Origin: Planctomycetota bacterium
GTDB lineage: Bacteria; Planctomycetota; UBA1135; GCA-002686595
Reading direction: 5' to 3'
DNA: 7,007 bases
NCBI GenBank assembly: GCA_027623615.1
Contig: JAQBVH010000167.1
Span: forward strand, 1-7,007
Below are positions 1 through 6,122 of this stretch, piece by piece. Numbering within the stretch: position 1 is the stretch's first letter; each line of letters opens with the position of its first letter. Below the pieces are notes generated by a model. The model was given only the letters and a program-made list of their open reading frames with translations. It was not told the DNA's origin and did not search any database. Both the position numbers and the translations under genes were made by a program.

Positions 1-485
1 GCCAGGCGGGCTTCGATCGCCTCCTCGGATTCGCCCGGGTCGGCGGCGAGCGGGGTCACTCCAACCTGCTCAGCGAGCGCGCCGAGCTCCTCGCCGAGGG
101 CTTCGAGACGCGCGTCAAGCCCTTCCAGGATCGCTTCGACGGTCGCCAGACCGAGCTTCTCGTACAGCCCCGGGGTCGCCGTCTTGGGCTCGACGTAGAG
201 CGCGGTGGCCAGCCCGTTCAAGAGCCGTCCGACCTCGTCCCCGCGGGCGGGATAGTTCGAGCGCTCCGCGACGGTCCAGACTCCGTCCACGAGGACGACG
301 GTGGCCGTGCCATCTGCCGTGTCGATCACCAGGCGCGTGGCCTGCTCGACGTCGAGGTCGGGGAAGAGCAGGTCCTCGGCCTGGTTCCAGGCGGAGCGAT
401 CCGCCCGGGAAGATTCGAGCGACATGCCCACGAGGGTCATCAGCGCCGACAACGCGACGAGCACGAGCAGGGGAACGAGCTTCAT
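1..485 (-). CDS. DUF4340 domain protein, N-terminal part (cut by window edge)
   Basis: This is the last visible gene of the minus-strand ABC operon. The first 161 codons are present and the 3' end lies beyond base 1. Residues 1-21 form a hydrophobic signal-anchor (MKLVPLLVLVALSALMTLVG), so the rest is probably periplasmic or extracytoplasmic. Residues about 37-112 fit the DUF4340 pattern: a hydrophobic LFPDL start, a beta segment ending in VDGVWTVAE, then NYPA, a helix GRLLNGLATAL, and LYEKLGL. DUF4340 proteins commonly follow GldG-like proteins in ABC-2 export modules; their biochemical role is unknown. Residues 117-161 are an acidic, Leu/Glu/Ala-rich helical stretch where I would expect beta structure (see findings). 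The start ATG overlaps the stop of the GldG-like gene as ATGA and has a strong GGAGGA ribosome site 7 bases upstream, so translational coupling is likely. Family call is confident; function is not. Confidence 0.85.
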   Translation of the reverse strand, partial: MKLVPLLVLVALSALMTLVGMSLESSRADRSAWNQAEDLLFPDLDVEQATRLVIDTADGTATVVLVDGVWTVAERSNYPARGDEVGRLLNGLATALYVEPKTATPGLYEKLGLATVEAILEGLDARLEALGEELGALAEQVGVTPLAADPGESEEAIEARL

Positions 486-2692
486 TTCGCTTTCCTCCGG
501 GTCACGCAGTGCAGGCCGTAGAGCATCCCGAGGAGCAGGACCAGCCCCGGTGGGAGCAGCAGGTTGCGCAGGAAGAGGGTGTCACCCAGGTCATCGATCT
601 CGCGCTTGAGGTCGCCCTTCACGCGCCCGAGGGCGCTGCGGGTCTCCGCCAGCTCCTGGGTCTTGTCGTTGATCTTCTGGATCTGCTGGCTCGAGGTGTA
701 GACCACACCGCTCTCGTCGGCGCCCTGCATCAGCTCGCGGATCTCGCCCTCGAGCTTCTGCTGCTTCTTGGCCAGGTCGTCCCCCTTGGCCTGGAAGCGC
801 TTGCGCGCCTCCTGGTCGAGCTCTTCCTTCTTCGTGAACAGGCGCCGCTCGATGCCACGACTGCGCAGCGAGAGCAGGTCGTTCGAGCCGCAGAGGTTCT
901 CGAGGGCATTGATGAGGACGCTCGGGTTGTCGTTGAGCGGGGACGCGCCCCGCCAGCAGAGGTTGTCGTGGAGGAAGTCCACGTCCGCGATCACGATCCC
1001 GTTGAAGTCGGTGGTGGACTCGCCGAGGTGCTCGTCGTCGCCCTCCCACCGCTCGGGGGCGCCGCCGGGGAAGCTGGTCTTGATCGGGCCGCGGACGCGG
1101 GCCGCCAGGTTGCGCCGTAGCCCCCGGATCGCCATGCCATCGACCGCCGCGGAGAGATCGCCGAACTGTCGGATCTCGACCTCCCCGTGGGGACCGGCCT
1201 CCCGGGTGGTCAACAGGACCTTCGCCCCCGAGTGCGCGGCCTCGAGGTCGAGCCCGTCCGTGTCGGTCACGGTCAAGCCCTTGATGAGGATCTGGATGCG
1301 CAGGGCCTGGGCCACGTCGGCGGCCGTCGCGTTGGGCTGCAGGAGCACGACCTCGTTGCCCTCGGCAACCTCGGGGTCGGTCGAGAACTCGAAGGTGACC
1401 GGGGCGCGCACCCCGTCCGAGAGGGTGATCGACGCGCCCTCCTCGGGTACGCCGCTGAACTCGATCGTGCCCTCGGCGTGCTCGAGGAACTGGGCGACCA
1501 AGGTCGGAGCGAGGGCGATGATGCTCTCCGGCGAGCGCTGGAGCTGCTCCACGTCCATCCCGCGACCGCCGGGGGTCGTACGAATCAGGGGGGTGAACGT
1601 GGTCGTCGCTTCCTCGGCGACCCTCAAGCTGCCCGGCGCGAGCATCGAGACCAACCGCATCGAGCTGGTCACCACGTCATCCTCCGCCAGGACTCCCGCG
1701 TCGACCCCAGTGTTGAGGTCCGTCCAGAGAGGGAACGGCAGCGCCTGATTGCGGAAGGGGATCAGGTGCCCGAGCTTGAGGTCGCCGACGACCACCCCGG
1801 GCTCGACGTCCACGCCCCATGCATGCAGGAGCTCAGGCAGCTCGCTCGAGGCGTCGATCGGCGGGCGGGCCTGGGGGGGCGGGAGCTCGAACACGCAGTG
1901 GGGGTCGACGAGCACGCACACCTTGCCGCCCGCGAGGGCGTACTGGTCGATCGCGTAGCGCGTCGTCTCGGGCATTCCCTTGGGGTGCACGACCAGGACC
2001 GCATCGAACTCCAGGGCGTCGAGGGGTTCGGTGCGCTCGGCCGGGAGGAACTCGACCTCGAAGGTCTGAGCCAACTCCGCGACGATGCGCCAGGCCGGCT
2101 CGGGGGGGCCGAAGGGGTTGGCGCCCTGCCCGCCCTGCAGCGGCAGGCTCGAGAAGACGGCCACCTTGGGCGGCTCGGCAACGGAGAGCTTGATGATGAG
2201 CTTGGCCAGCTCGTACTCGAGGAAGCTCTCCTGGCTCGGGTCGAGGTCGCCGATCGTCGCGACCTCGTCGACGGAGTTCGTCGCGGCGAGGCCGAAGAAG
2301 AGCAGGTCCCCCTTGGCGTTGAGCATCGTCCCGCGGATGCCGAGGGACGCGGCGAGCTCCTCCTCCTTGGAGTAGGGCTCGGGGTCGATGATCTGCAGCA
2401 CGATGTTGCCATCGGCGGCGTCCTCGAACTCGGCGAGGAGCTCCTCGACGCGCCGGCCGAAGTCCTCGATGCCGACCTCCGGGGCCAACTCGCGGGAGTA
2501 GAACAAGCGCAGCACGATCGGCTCGTTGATGCGGCCGAGGATGTTGCGCGTGCCCTGGGCGAGGGTGTACAGGCGGTCCTCGGTGTTGTCGATGCGCCAG
2601 TGCCGCAGCGCGGCGCCGCCGAAGTACACCGAGCTGATGAAGAACGCTGCGCCCACCAGGAGCGCGAGGAACGAGAGGGTCTTGCTCTGCAT
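482..2692 (-). CDS. gldG: GldG-like ABC transporter auxiliary protein with extra inserted domain
   Basis: A 736-residue membrane-anchored protein of the GldG / ABC_transp_aux family, the large extracytoplasmic partner of a GldF-type permease. Residues 7-28 are an N-terminal membrane helix and residues 708-728 a C-terminal one, followed by the basic tail TRRKAK. Between them lie the family features: the DNTEDRLYTLAQGTRNIL segment (35-52) after the first helix, a thioredoxin-like beta-alpha part (56-175; LRLFYS, IIDPEP), a second alpha/beta part (176-310; KVAVFSSLP, VLVVHPKG, KVCVLVDPH), and IVIADVDFLHDNL (566-578) with NPSVLINALENLCGSNDLL (589-607). Residues about 615-700 are a charged coiled coil. 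At 736 residues it is longer than typical GldG-like proteins, mainly because of an insert at about 409-524. The ATG is one base after the permease stop, with AAGG 9 bases upstream. The transported substrate is unknown; a gliding role is only one possibility. The symbol reflects family, not proven function. Confidence 0.85.
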   Translation of the reverse strand: MQSKTLSFLALLVGAAFFISSVYFGGAALRHWRIDNTEDRLYTLAQGTRNILGRINEPIVLRLFYSRELAPEVGIEDFGRRVEELLAEFEDAADGNIVLQIIDPEPYSKEEELAASLGIRGTMLNAKGDLLFFGLAATNSVDEVATIGDLDPSQESFLEYELAKLIIKLSVAEPPKVAVFSSLPLQGGQGANPFGPPEPAWRIVAELAQTFEVEFLPAERTEPLDALEFDAVLVVHPKGMPETTRYAIDQYALAGGKVCVLVDPHCVFELPPPQARPPIDASSELPELLHAWGVDVEPGVVVGDLKLGHLIPFRNQALPFPLWTDLNTGVDAGVLAEDDVVTSSMRLVSMLAPGSLRVAEEATTTFTPLIRTTPGGRGMDVEQLQRSPESIIALAPTLVAQFLEHAEGTIEFSGVPEEGASITLSDGVRAPVTFEFSTDPEVAEGNEVVLLQPNATAADVAQALRIQILIKGLTVTDTDGLDLEAAHSGAKVLLTTREAGPHGEVEIRQFGDLSAAVDGMAIRGLRRNLAARVRGPIKTSFPGGAPERWEGDDEHLGESTTDFNGIVIADVDFLHDNLCWRGASPLNDNPSVLINALENLCGSNDLLSLRSRGIERRLFTKKEELDQEARKRFQAKGDDLAKKQQKLEGEIRELMQGADESGVVYTSSQQIQKINDKTQELAETRSALGRVKGDLKREIDDLGDTLFLRNLLLPPGLVLLLGMLYGLHCVTRRKAK
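493..498 (-). promoter_or_regulatory. Ribosome binding site of the DUF4340 gene
   Basis: The minus strand reads GGAGGAAAGCGAAATG, a near-perfect Shine-Dalgarno with 7 bases between GGAGGA and the ATG at 485-483. It lies inside the last codons of the GldG-like gene and fixes the DUF4340 start. Confidence 0.8.
1121..1468 (-). other. Inserted domain in the GldG-like protein (residues about 409-524)
   Basis: This segment sits between the conserved stretch ending QFLEHAEG (401-408) and the family block resuming at LRRNLAARVRGPIKTSFPGG (525-544). It reads as beta-rich: ASITLSDGVRAPVTFEFST, then GNEVVLLQPNATAADVAQAL, then two more strand-like parts (KVLLTTREAG, GEVEIRQFG). The combination of xITLSDG, VTFEF and a TAxDVAxAL helix resembles a short module I associate with repeats of large secreted or adhesin-like proteins. 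This is a resemblance by eye only. Boundaries are approximate, and the reading frame and base composition are continuous with the host gene, so it is not a recent foreign insertion. Confidence 0.55.
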
Positions 2693-2693
2693 C

Positions 2694-3467
2694 TCAGCTC
2701 GCCTTCTTGAGTTGGACCAGGGCCGTGTTGATGTAGAGCGCTGCGCCGATCAGCGTCCCGAAGAAGACCAGATCCCTGGCCTCGATCACCCCGCGCAGCA
2801 GGTTGTCGTAGTGGGTGCGGAAGCTCATCTGGAGGAAGGCTTCGGTCAGGGCGTCGACGCCGAGCGCGTCGACCGCGCTCACCATCATGGGGATGTCGGC
2901 CAGCATGAAGCTGAAGCAGACGACGACCCCGAGCACGAGGCCGATCACCTGGTTCTTGCTCAACGCAGAGGCGCAGGAGCTGATCGCGAGGTACGCGCCG
3001 GCCATCAAGAAGGTGCCCAGGTAGCCCACCAGGATCACCCCGTGGTCGGGACCGCCCAGCCAGGCGACCGTGTACCACTCGCCCATGGTCAGGAGCAGGG
3101 CGATTCCGAAGAAGGTCCAGGCCGCGAGGAACTTGCCGCAGACCGCGCTGCCCGCTCGGATGGGCAGGGTCAGCAGCAGCTCGATCGTGCCGCTGCGTCG
3201 TTCTTCGGCCCAGAGCCGCATGCCCAGGCCGGGCATGAGGAAGAGGAGGAACCAGGGGTGGTAGTTGAAGAACGGGTAGAGGGTCGCGTTCGACTGCTCG
3301 TACAGGCGACCGATGCCCCAGGTGAAGCCCGCCTGCACGAGCAGGTAGATCACCAGGAACACGTACGCGACCGGCGTCGTGAAGTATCCGCGCAGCTCCC
3401 GCTTGAAGATGCGGAACCACTGGGAGCGGTAGGTGCTGCGCTGCAGGGTCTCGGCGAAAGCGCTCAT
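2694..3467 (-). CDS. ABC-2 type permease, GldF-like
   Basis: A 257-residue inner-membrane permease, the usual size for single-domain ABC-2 permeases. About six hydrophobic segments are visible: 33-52, 70-86, 112-134, 142-166, 172-190 and 232-250. A short amphipathic N-terminus with FKRELRGYFTTPVAYVF precedes the first helix. The motif WAEERRSGTIELLLTLPI (86-103) is the characteristic cytoplasmic coupling region of this family, which contacts the ATPase. The start overlaps the ATPase stop as ATGA and has a strong GGAGGG site. The stop is one base before the GldG-like start. Only one permease is present, so it probably works as a homodimer with two copies of the ATPase. The substrate is unknown; related modules include GldAFG of gliding bacteria and uncharacterised exporters in many phyla. 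Confidence 0.9.
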   Translation of the reverse strand: MSAFAETLQRSTYRSQWFRIFKRELRGYFTTPVAYVFLVIYLLVQAGFTWGIGRLYEQSNATLYPFFNYHPWFLLFLMPGLGMRLWAEERRSGTIELLLTLPIRAGSAVCGKFLAAWTFFGIALLLTMGEWYTVAWLGGPDHGVILVGYLGTFLMAGAYLAISSCASALSKNQVIGLVLGVVVCFSFMLADIPMMVSAVDALGVDALTEAFLQMSFRTHYDNLLRGVIEARDLVFFGTLIGAALYINTALVQLKKAS

Positions 3468-4384
3468 GCCTGGCCCTCCGTGATCTCGGCAAAGACATCG
3501 TCGAGCCGACCGGGGTCCACGTGGACGTGCTCGACCTGCCAGCCTGCTTGGTAAGCATGGTCGGTGACCGCGCGCACGATCGGGTCCTTGCCCGCGGGCA
3601 GGACGCGGTAGTGGTCCTCGCCAAGCTCGTCGACCGAGGCCACGCCCGGCAGCCCGGCGAGCTGGCTGCGTGCGTCCCGCGCGCCCTGGACCCGCAGCTC
3701 GACCGCCTGGTGGGTGCGCGAGCGTTCGCGCAGGGCGGTAGGTGACCCGTCGAAGAGCACCTTGCCGGCCGCGATGATGATCGAGCGCGTGCAGACCGCC
3801 TCGACCTCCTCGAGGATGTGAGTGGAGAGGATGATCGTCTTGCCCGCGGACATGCGCTGGATCAGGGCGCGCACGTCACGCTTCTGGTTCGGGTCGAGAC
3901 CGTCGGTCGGCTCGTCGAGGACGAGCACGTCCGGGTCGTGCAGGAGGGCGACCGCCAGGCCCACCCGACGCTTGAAGCCCTTGGACAGGGTCTCGATGCG
4001 CTGGCGCCAGACACCACCGATGTCGACCAGGGAGCAGGCCTCGTCGATGCGCGCCCGCTTCGTGGAGCCGGTCAGGTCCCTGGTCTGGGCGATGAACCCC
4101 AGCAGCGACGCCGGGGTCATGTCCGGGTAGAGGGGGGCGCCTTCGGGCAGGTACCCGAGCCGGCGCTTGGCCTCGTCCGGCTCCCTGAGGATGTCGTGGC
4201 CGCATACCAGGGCGGTGCCCGAGGTGGGGGGCAGGAAGCCGGTCAACATCTTCATCGTGGTCGACTTGCCGGCCCCGTTCGGGCCGAGGAAGCCGAGGAC
4301 CTCACCGGGTTCGACGCGGAAGGTCACGTCGCGGACCACGCGATGCGTCCCGAACTGTTTGGACAGGTTGCGGAGCTCGATCAT
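3464..4384 (-). CDS. ABC transporter ATP-binding protein, Gld/Nos-type exporter ATPase
   Basis: A 306-residue cytoplasmic ATPase that would energise the neighbouring permease. Visible motifs: Walker A GPNGAGKST (34-42), a Q-loop position occupied by glutamate in GYLPEGAPLY (E81), the signature LSKGFKRR (133-140) in place of LSGGQ, Walker B VLVLDEPTDGLD (153-164) with catalytic E158, and switch histidine H189 in STHILEE. Residues about 220-306 form the extra C-terminal domain usual in this export subfamily (QAVELRVQG; ending RLDDVFAEITEG). YLPE and LSKGF are typical of the gliding/NosF-like group, so they are not defects. I place the start at 4384 (MIELRNLSKQF), where the family normally begins. 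The frame stays open up to 4609, but that extension has no family character and covers the probable promoter. No clear Shine-Dalgarno precedes 4384, so the exact start is less certain than the function. Confidence 0.9.
   Translation of the reverse strand: MIELRNLSKQFGTHRVVRDVTFRVEPGEVLGFLGPNGAGKSTTMKMLTGFLPPTSGTALVCGHDILREPDEAKRRLGYLPEGAPLYPDMTPASLLGFIAQTRDLTGSTKRARIDEACSLVDIGGVWRQRIETLSKGFKRRVGLAVALLHDPDVLVLDEPTDGLDPNQKRDVRALIQRMSAGKTIILSTHILEEVEAVCTRSIIIAAGKVLFDGSPTALRERSRTHQAVELRVQGARDARSQLAGLPGVASVDELGEDHYRVLPAGKDPIVRAVTDHAYQAGWQVEHVHVDPGRLDDVFAEITEGQA
3474..3479 (-). promoter_or_regulatory. Ribosome binding site of the permease gene
   Basis: The minus strand reads GGAGGGCCAGGCATGA: a strong GGAGGG Shine-Dalgarno 6 bases before the ATG at 3467-3465, located within the last codons of the ATPase gene. 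The ATGA overlap with the ATPase stop suggests coupled translation. Confidence 0.8.
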
Positions 4385-4440
4385 GGCTGCGGGCAGCGCC
4401 AACTGGCTTAGCGCGGGGTCGGAAGGCTGCAGAGCGGCGG

Positions 4441-4471
4441 AGATTAACCACGGGACAGCGAACTCTGGCAA
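4441..4471 (-). promoter_or_regulatory. Candidate sigma70-like promoter of the ABC operon
   Basis: On the minus strand TTGCCA (plus 4471-4466; five of six matches to TTGACA) is followed after 19 bases by TAATCT (plus 4446-4441; TAnnnT pattern). The spacing is longer than the preferred 17. Transcription would begin near 4434, leaving about 50 bases of leader before the ATPase start at 4384. The rest of the divergent region 4385-4650 shows no convincing promoter for the plus strand, no long repeat and no RNA gene that I can recognise. Confidence 0.3.
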
Positions 4472-4650
4472 GAGCCTGGCCCGTCCCTCCGGGCGATGTG
4501 GGTGTCTCTGGGGGCTCAGCTTCCCATTTCCGGACATGTGCGTACCGGCGATTGGGCTGCAGGGGACAAATTCTTCCGGCCCCAGGTTCGAGCTGAGTGC
4601 GCCGGGCAACCGATACGACCGGACCGGCCATCTCCGCCGGCGAGCCCCCG

Positions 4651-5346
4651 ATGGACACCTCCACCATCCGCATCAGCCTCCAGGACGAGCGAAGCGACCG
4701 CTTCGTCGGACGGGTCGACGACGTTTGGTTCGGCGCAGACGGCGCGTCGATGTCGATCGCGTTCGATCTGCGCGAGGGTCCGACCCTCTCCCTGGGCCGC
4801 GCCGCTCAGGTCTGCTTCGAGGGCGGCCCCTTCGAGCAGGAGGTCCAAGCGGCCGGCCTGATCGTGGCTCGCTCCGAGTCCGACCAGGACCGCTATCAGC
4901 TGCGCTTCGGCGAAGCGGCGTACCCCGCCATTGGCGTCCTCTTCGAGACCCGTAGTGATCCGCGCGTGACGCCGCCGGTAGGGCAGAAGATCACGGCTGC
5001 CTTGCGCTCGCTCGACACGAGCGCCAAGGCGACGGCTGCGGAGTTGATCGACCTGTCCTGCGGAGGCGCGGCGCTGGCGCTGCCCCTCGCCCAGGAGCGC
5101 AGCCTGGCAAGTTTCCAGCGCGTTCGTGTCGCCCTGCCGTTGCCGGGCCTGGCCGAGCCGCTGGTGTTCGACGGCGGAATCCGCCACCGCACCCTGCGCG
5201 ACAGCCGCGTCATCTACGGCGTGCAGTTCGACCCGGGCCGCGACACGGACCCGCGCTTCGCGCAGCTGGGGCGCTACGTGCAGTCGCGCCTGGGCGAGCT
5301 GCGCGCCGCCGGGTCCTTCCTGCATCTACCGTCGGAGAGAGCATGA
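4651..5346 (+). CDS. YcgR-like PilZ domain protein 1 (predicted c-di-GMP receptor)
   Basis: A 231-residue soluble protein without signal peptide or membrane segment. Residues about 5-90 look like a YcgR-type N-terminal beta barrel: FVGRVDDVWF, SMSIAFDL, LSLGRAAQVCFEG, ending DRYQLRF. Residues about 91-215 form a PilZ domain with both parts of the cyclic-di-GMP signature: RSDPR (101-105, the RxxxR motif) and DLSCGG (134-139, DxSxxG), plus the late strands GGIRHRTL and VIYGVQFD (176-194). It should therefore bind cyclic di-GMP and act as an effector; the target is unknown. I chose ATG 4651 because the domain begins there and a weak GGCGAG lies 6 bases upstream. An in-frame GTG at 4597 would add 18 unremarkable residues. 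The stop overlaps the next start as ATGA, and that gene encodes a paralogue. Confidence 0.83.
   Translation: MDTSTIRISLQDERSDRFVGRVDDVWFGADGASMSIAFDLREGPTLSLGRAAQVCFEGGPFEQEVQAAGLIVARSESDQDRYQLRFGEAAYPAIGVLFETRSDPRVTPPVGQKITAALRSLDTSAKATAAELIDLSCGGAALALPLAQERSLASFQRVRVALPLPGLAEPLVFDGGIRHRTLRDSRVIYGVQFDPGRDTDPRFAQLGRYVQSRLGELRAAGSFLHLPSERA
5334..5339 (+). promoter_or_regulatory. Ribosome binding site of the second PilZ gene
   Basis: GGAGAGAGC precedes the ATG at 5343-5345, giving a Shine-Dalgarno inside the last codons of the first PilZ gene. With the ATGA overlap it supports coupled translation of the pair. Confidence 0.65.
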
Positions 5347-6029
5347 GCAGTCTACGCTGTCGCCTGGTCGACTGTCACGGGCGTGAGCGCACCGGCGAGG
5401 TGCTCGGTGTGCATACTCATTCCGGAGAATCCCGGCTGACCGTCGAATTCGGTCGCGGTGAGGACGTCGTGTTGCCCCTGGGAGACCAGGTCGGCGTGGC
5501 GTTGTTCGGACCTGATCTGTACCTCCCCCACGAGTTCCGTGGATGTCCGGTCCTGCGCTCGGTCGTGTCCGGGTCCCAGCGCTACCAGTTCCGAGTCGAC
5601 CCCTCGCGTCGCTTCGAGCTCGACATGGTGGTCGGCGGTCGCGGCGCCGTGCGGGTCAGTCCCAAGGGGAGCCAACCGGTTCAGGTCGAACTCCTGCTGC
5701 CCGACGGGAGCGACAGCATCCTCTGTCCGCTGCACGACGCTTCCGTCACCGGAGTCTCGGTCGAGATCGGCTGGGCCCAGGAGAAGCGCCTCGCACCGGT
5801 GCGTGAGCTCGACGTTCTCGTGCACCTGCCCGACCTCGGTCAAGGCCCGTCACTCCACGTGCACGTGCGACGGCGGACGGTCGACGGGGTGCGCATCGTG
5901 TACGGCCTCGTCCTCGATTCGGCGGAGACGCCGGCCGCGAACGCAAGCGTGAAGGCCCTGGCGGCCTGGGTCGAGACCCGCTACCAGGAGCTCTCGGGGG
6001 GCGCGCGCGTCCTCAGGCGCACGGGCTGA
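5343..6029 (+). CDS. YcgR-like PilZ domain protein 2 (paralogue of the upstream gene)
   Basis: A 228-residue soluble protein with the same layout as its upstream neighbour. The N-terminal beta domain (about 3-84) contains RTGEVLGVHTHSG, RLTVEFGRG and LPLGDQVGVALFG and ends in QRYQFRV, matching DRYQLRF of the first protein. The PilZ domain (about 88-215) carries RGAVR (100-104, RxxxR) and DASVTG (132-137, DxSxxG), only one or two residues away from the equivalent motifs of the partner. The ending strands VHVRRRTV and RIVYGLVLDS also align with GIRHRTL and RVIYGVQFDP. The pair looks like an old tandem duplication, diverged in most positions but with ligand residues kept, so both copies probably still bind cyclic di-GMP. 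They could form a heterodimer or sense over different ranges; this is inference. No flagellar, pilus or cellulose genes are visible nearby. Confidence 0.82.
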   Translation: MSSLRCRLVDCHGRERTGEVLGVHTHSGESRLTVEFGRGEDVVLPLGDQVGVALFGPDLYLPHEFRGCPVLRSVVSGSQRYQFRVDPSRRFELDMVVGGRGAVRVSPKGSQPVQVELLLPDGSDSILCPLHDASVTGVSVEIGWAQEKRLAPVRELDVLVHLPDLGQGPSLHVHVRRRTVDGVRIVYGLVLDSAETPAANASVKALAAWVETRYQELSGGARVLRRTG

Positions 6030-6036
6030 CGCGCGC
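6003..6036 (+). terminator. Inverted repeat over the stop of the second PilZ gene
   Basis: GCGCGCGTC (6003-6011) pairs perfectly with GACGCGCGC (6028-6036), a 9-base GC stem with a 16-base loop that spans the TGA stop at 6027-6029. No T-run follows (AAGTCCC), so it is not a standard intrinsic terminator. It could stabilise the 3' end of the PilZ mRNA or be a weak terminator. Confidence 0.35.
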
Positions 6037-6067
6037 AAGTCCCTGGCTGCGGGGACCTTGGAATCGG

Positions 6068-6090
6068 GGCTGGAACGGCCCCCTCCAGCC
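6068..6090 (+). repeat. Inverted repeat upstream of the coiled-coil membrane gene
   Basis: GGCTGGA (6068-6074) and TCCAGCC (6084-6090) form a perfect 7-base stem with a 9-base loop. It lies in the only gap between the PilZ pair and the next gene (6030-6122). No T-run follows, so a terminator role is uncertain; an operator or leader hairpin for the next gene is equally possible. Confidence 0.3.
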
Positions 6091-6122
6091 TGGCAGGGTC
6101 GTGGATCAGCACGATTGCCACG

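Noticed and set aside
133..164. The LSKGF signature and Glu in the Q-loop of the ATPase as signs of an inactive enzyme (residues 81 and 133-140 of the gene at 3464-4384)
   Set aside because: Both variants are usual in Gld/Nos-type exporter ATPases, and Walker A, Walker B glutamate and switch histidine are intact. The coordinates given here are residue numbers, not bases.
1187..2710. Plus-strand open frame of 507 codons antisense to the GldG-like gene
   Set aside because: Its translation is Gly/Arg/Glu/Asp-rich without domains or membrane segments, and it mirrors the GC-rich codon use of the opposite gene, which has clear family motifs.
2526..3554. Plus-strand open frame of 342 codons antisense to the permease
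   Set aside because: Charged, His/Gln/Glu-rich composition with no recognisable fold, opposite a permease with canonical motifs.
1762..3624. Minus-strand open frame of 620 codons crossing the permease and GldG-like genes in another frame
   Set aside because: It is a Ser/Arg/Pro/Ala low-complexity translation that overlaps three well-supported genes; a frame shadow of GC-rich DNA.
3818..4411. Plus-strand open frame antisense to the ATPase
   Set aside because: The ATPase has all ABC motifs on the minus strand; this frame is its complement shadow.
4535..4553. CCGG-flanked sequence with a central ACATGT palindrome in the divergent region as a possible operator
   Set aside because: The dyad symmetry does not extend beyond short palindromes, so chance is the simpler explanation.
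4385..4609. Longer ATPase with about 75 extra N-terminal residues
   Set aside because: The extension has no family resemblance, is Pro/Ser/Arg-rich and would cover the candidate promoter; ABC ATPases of this group begin at the MIELRNLSK-like segment.
4516..5325. Minus-strand open frame of 269 codons opposite the first PilZ gene
   Set aside because: No start signal and no domain character; the plus strand has the RxxxR and DxSxxG signature and a coupled downstream gene.
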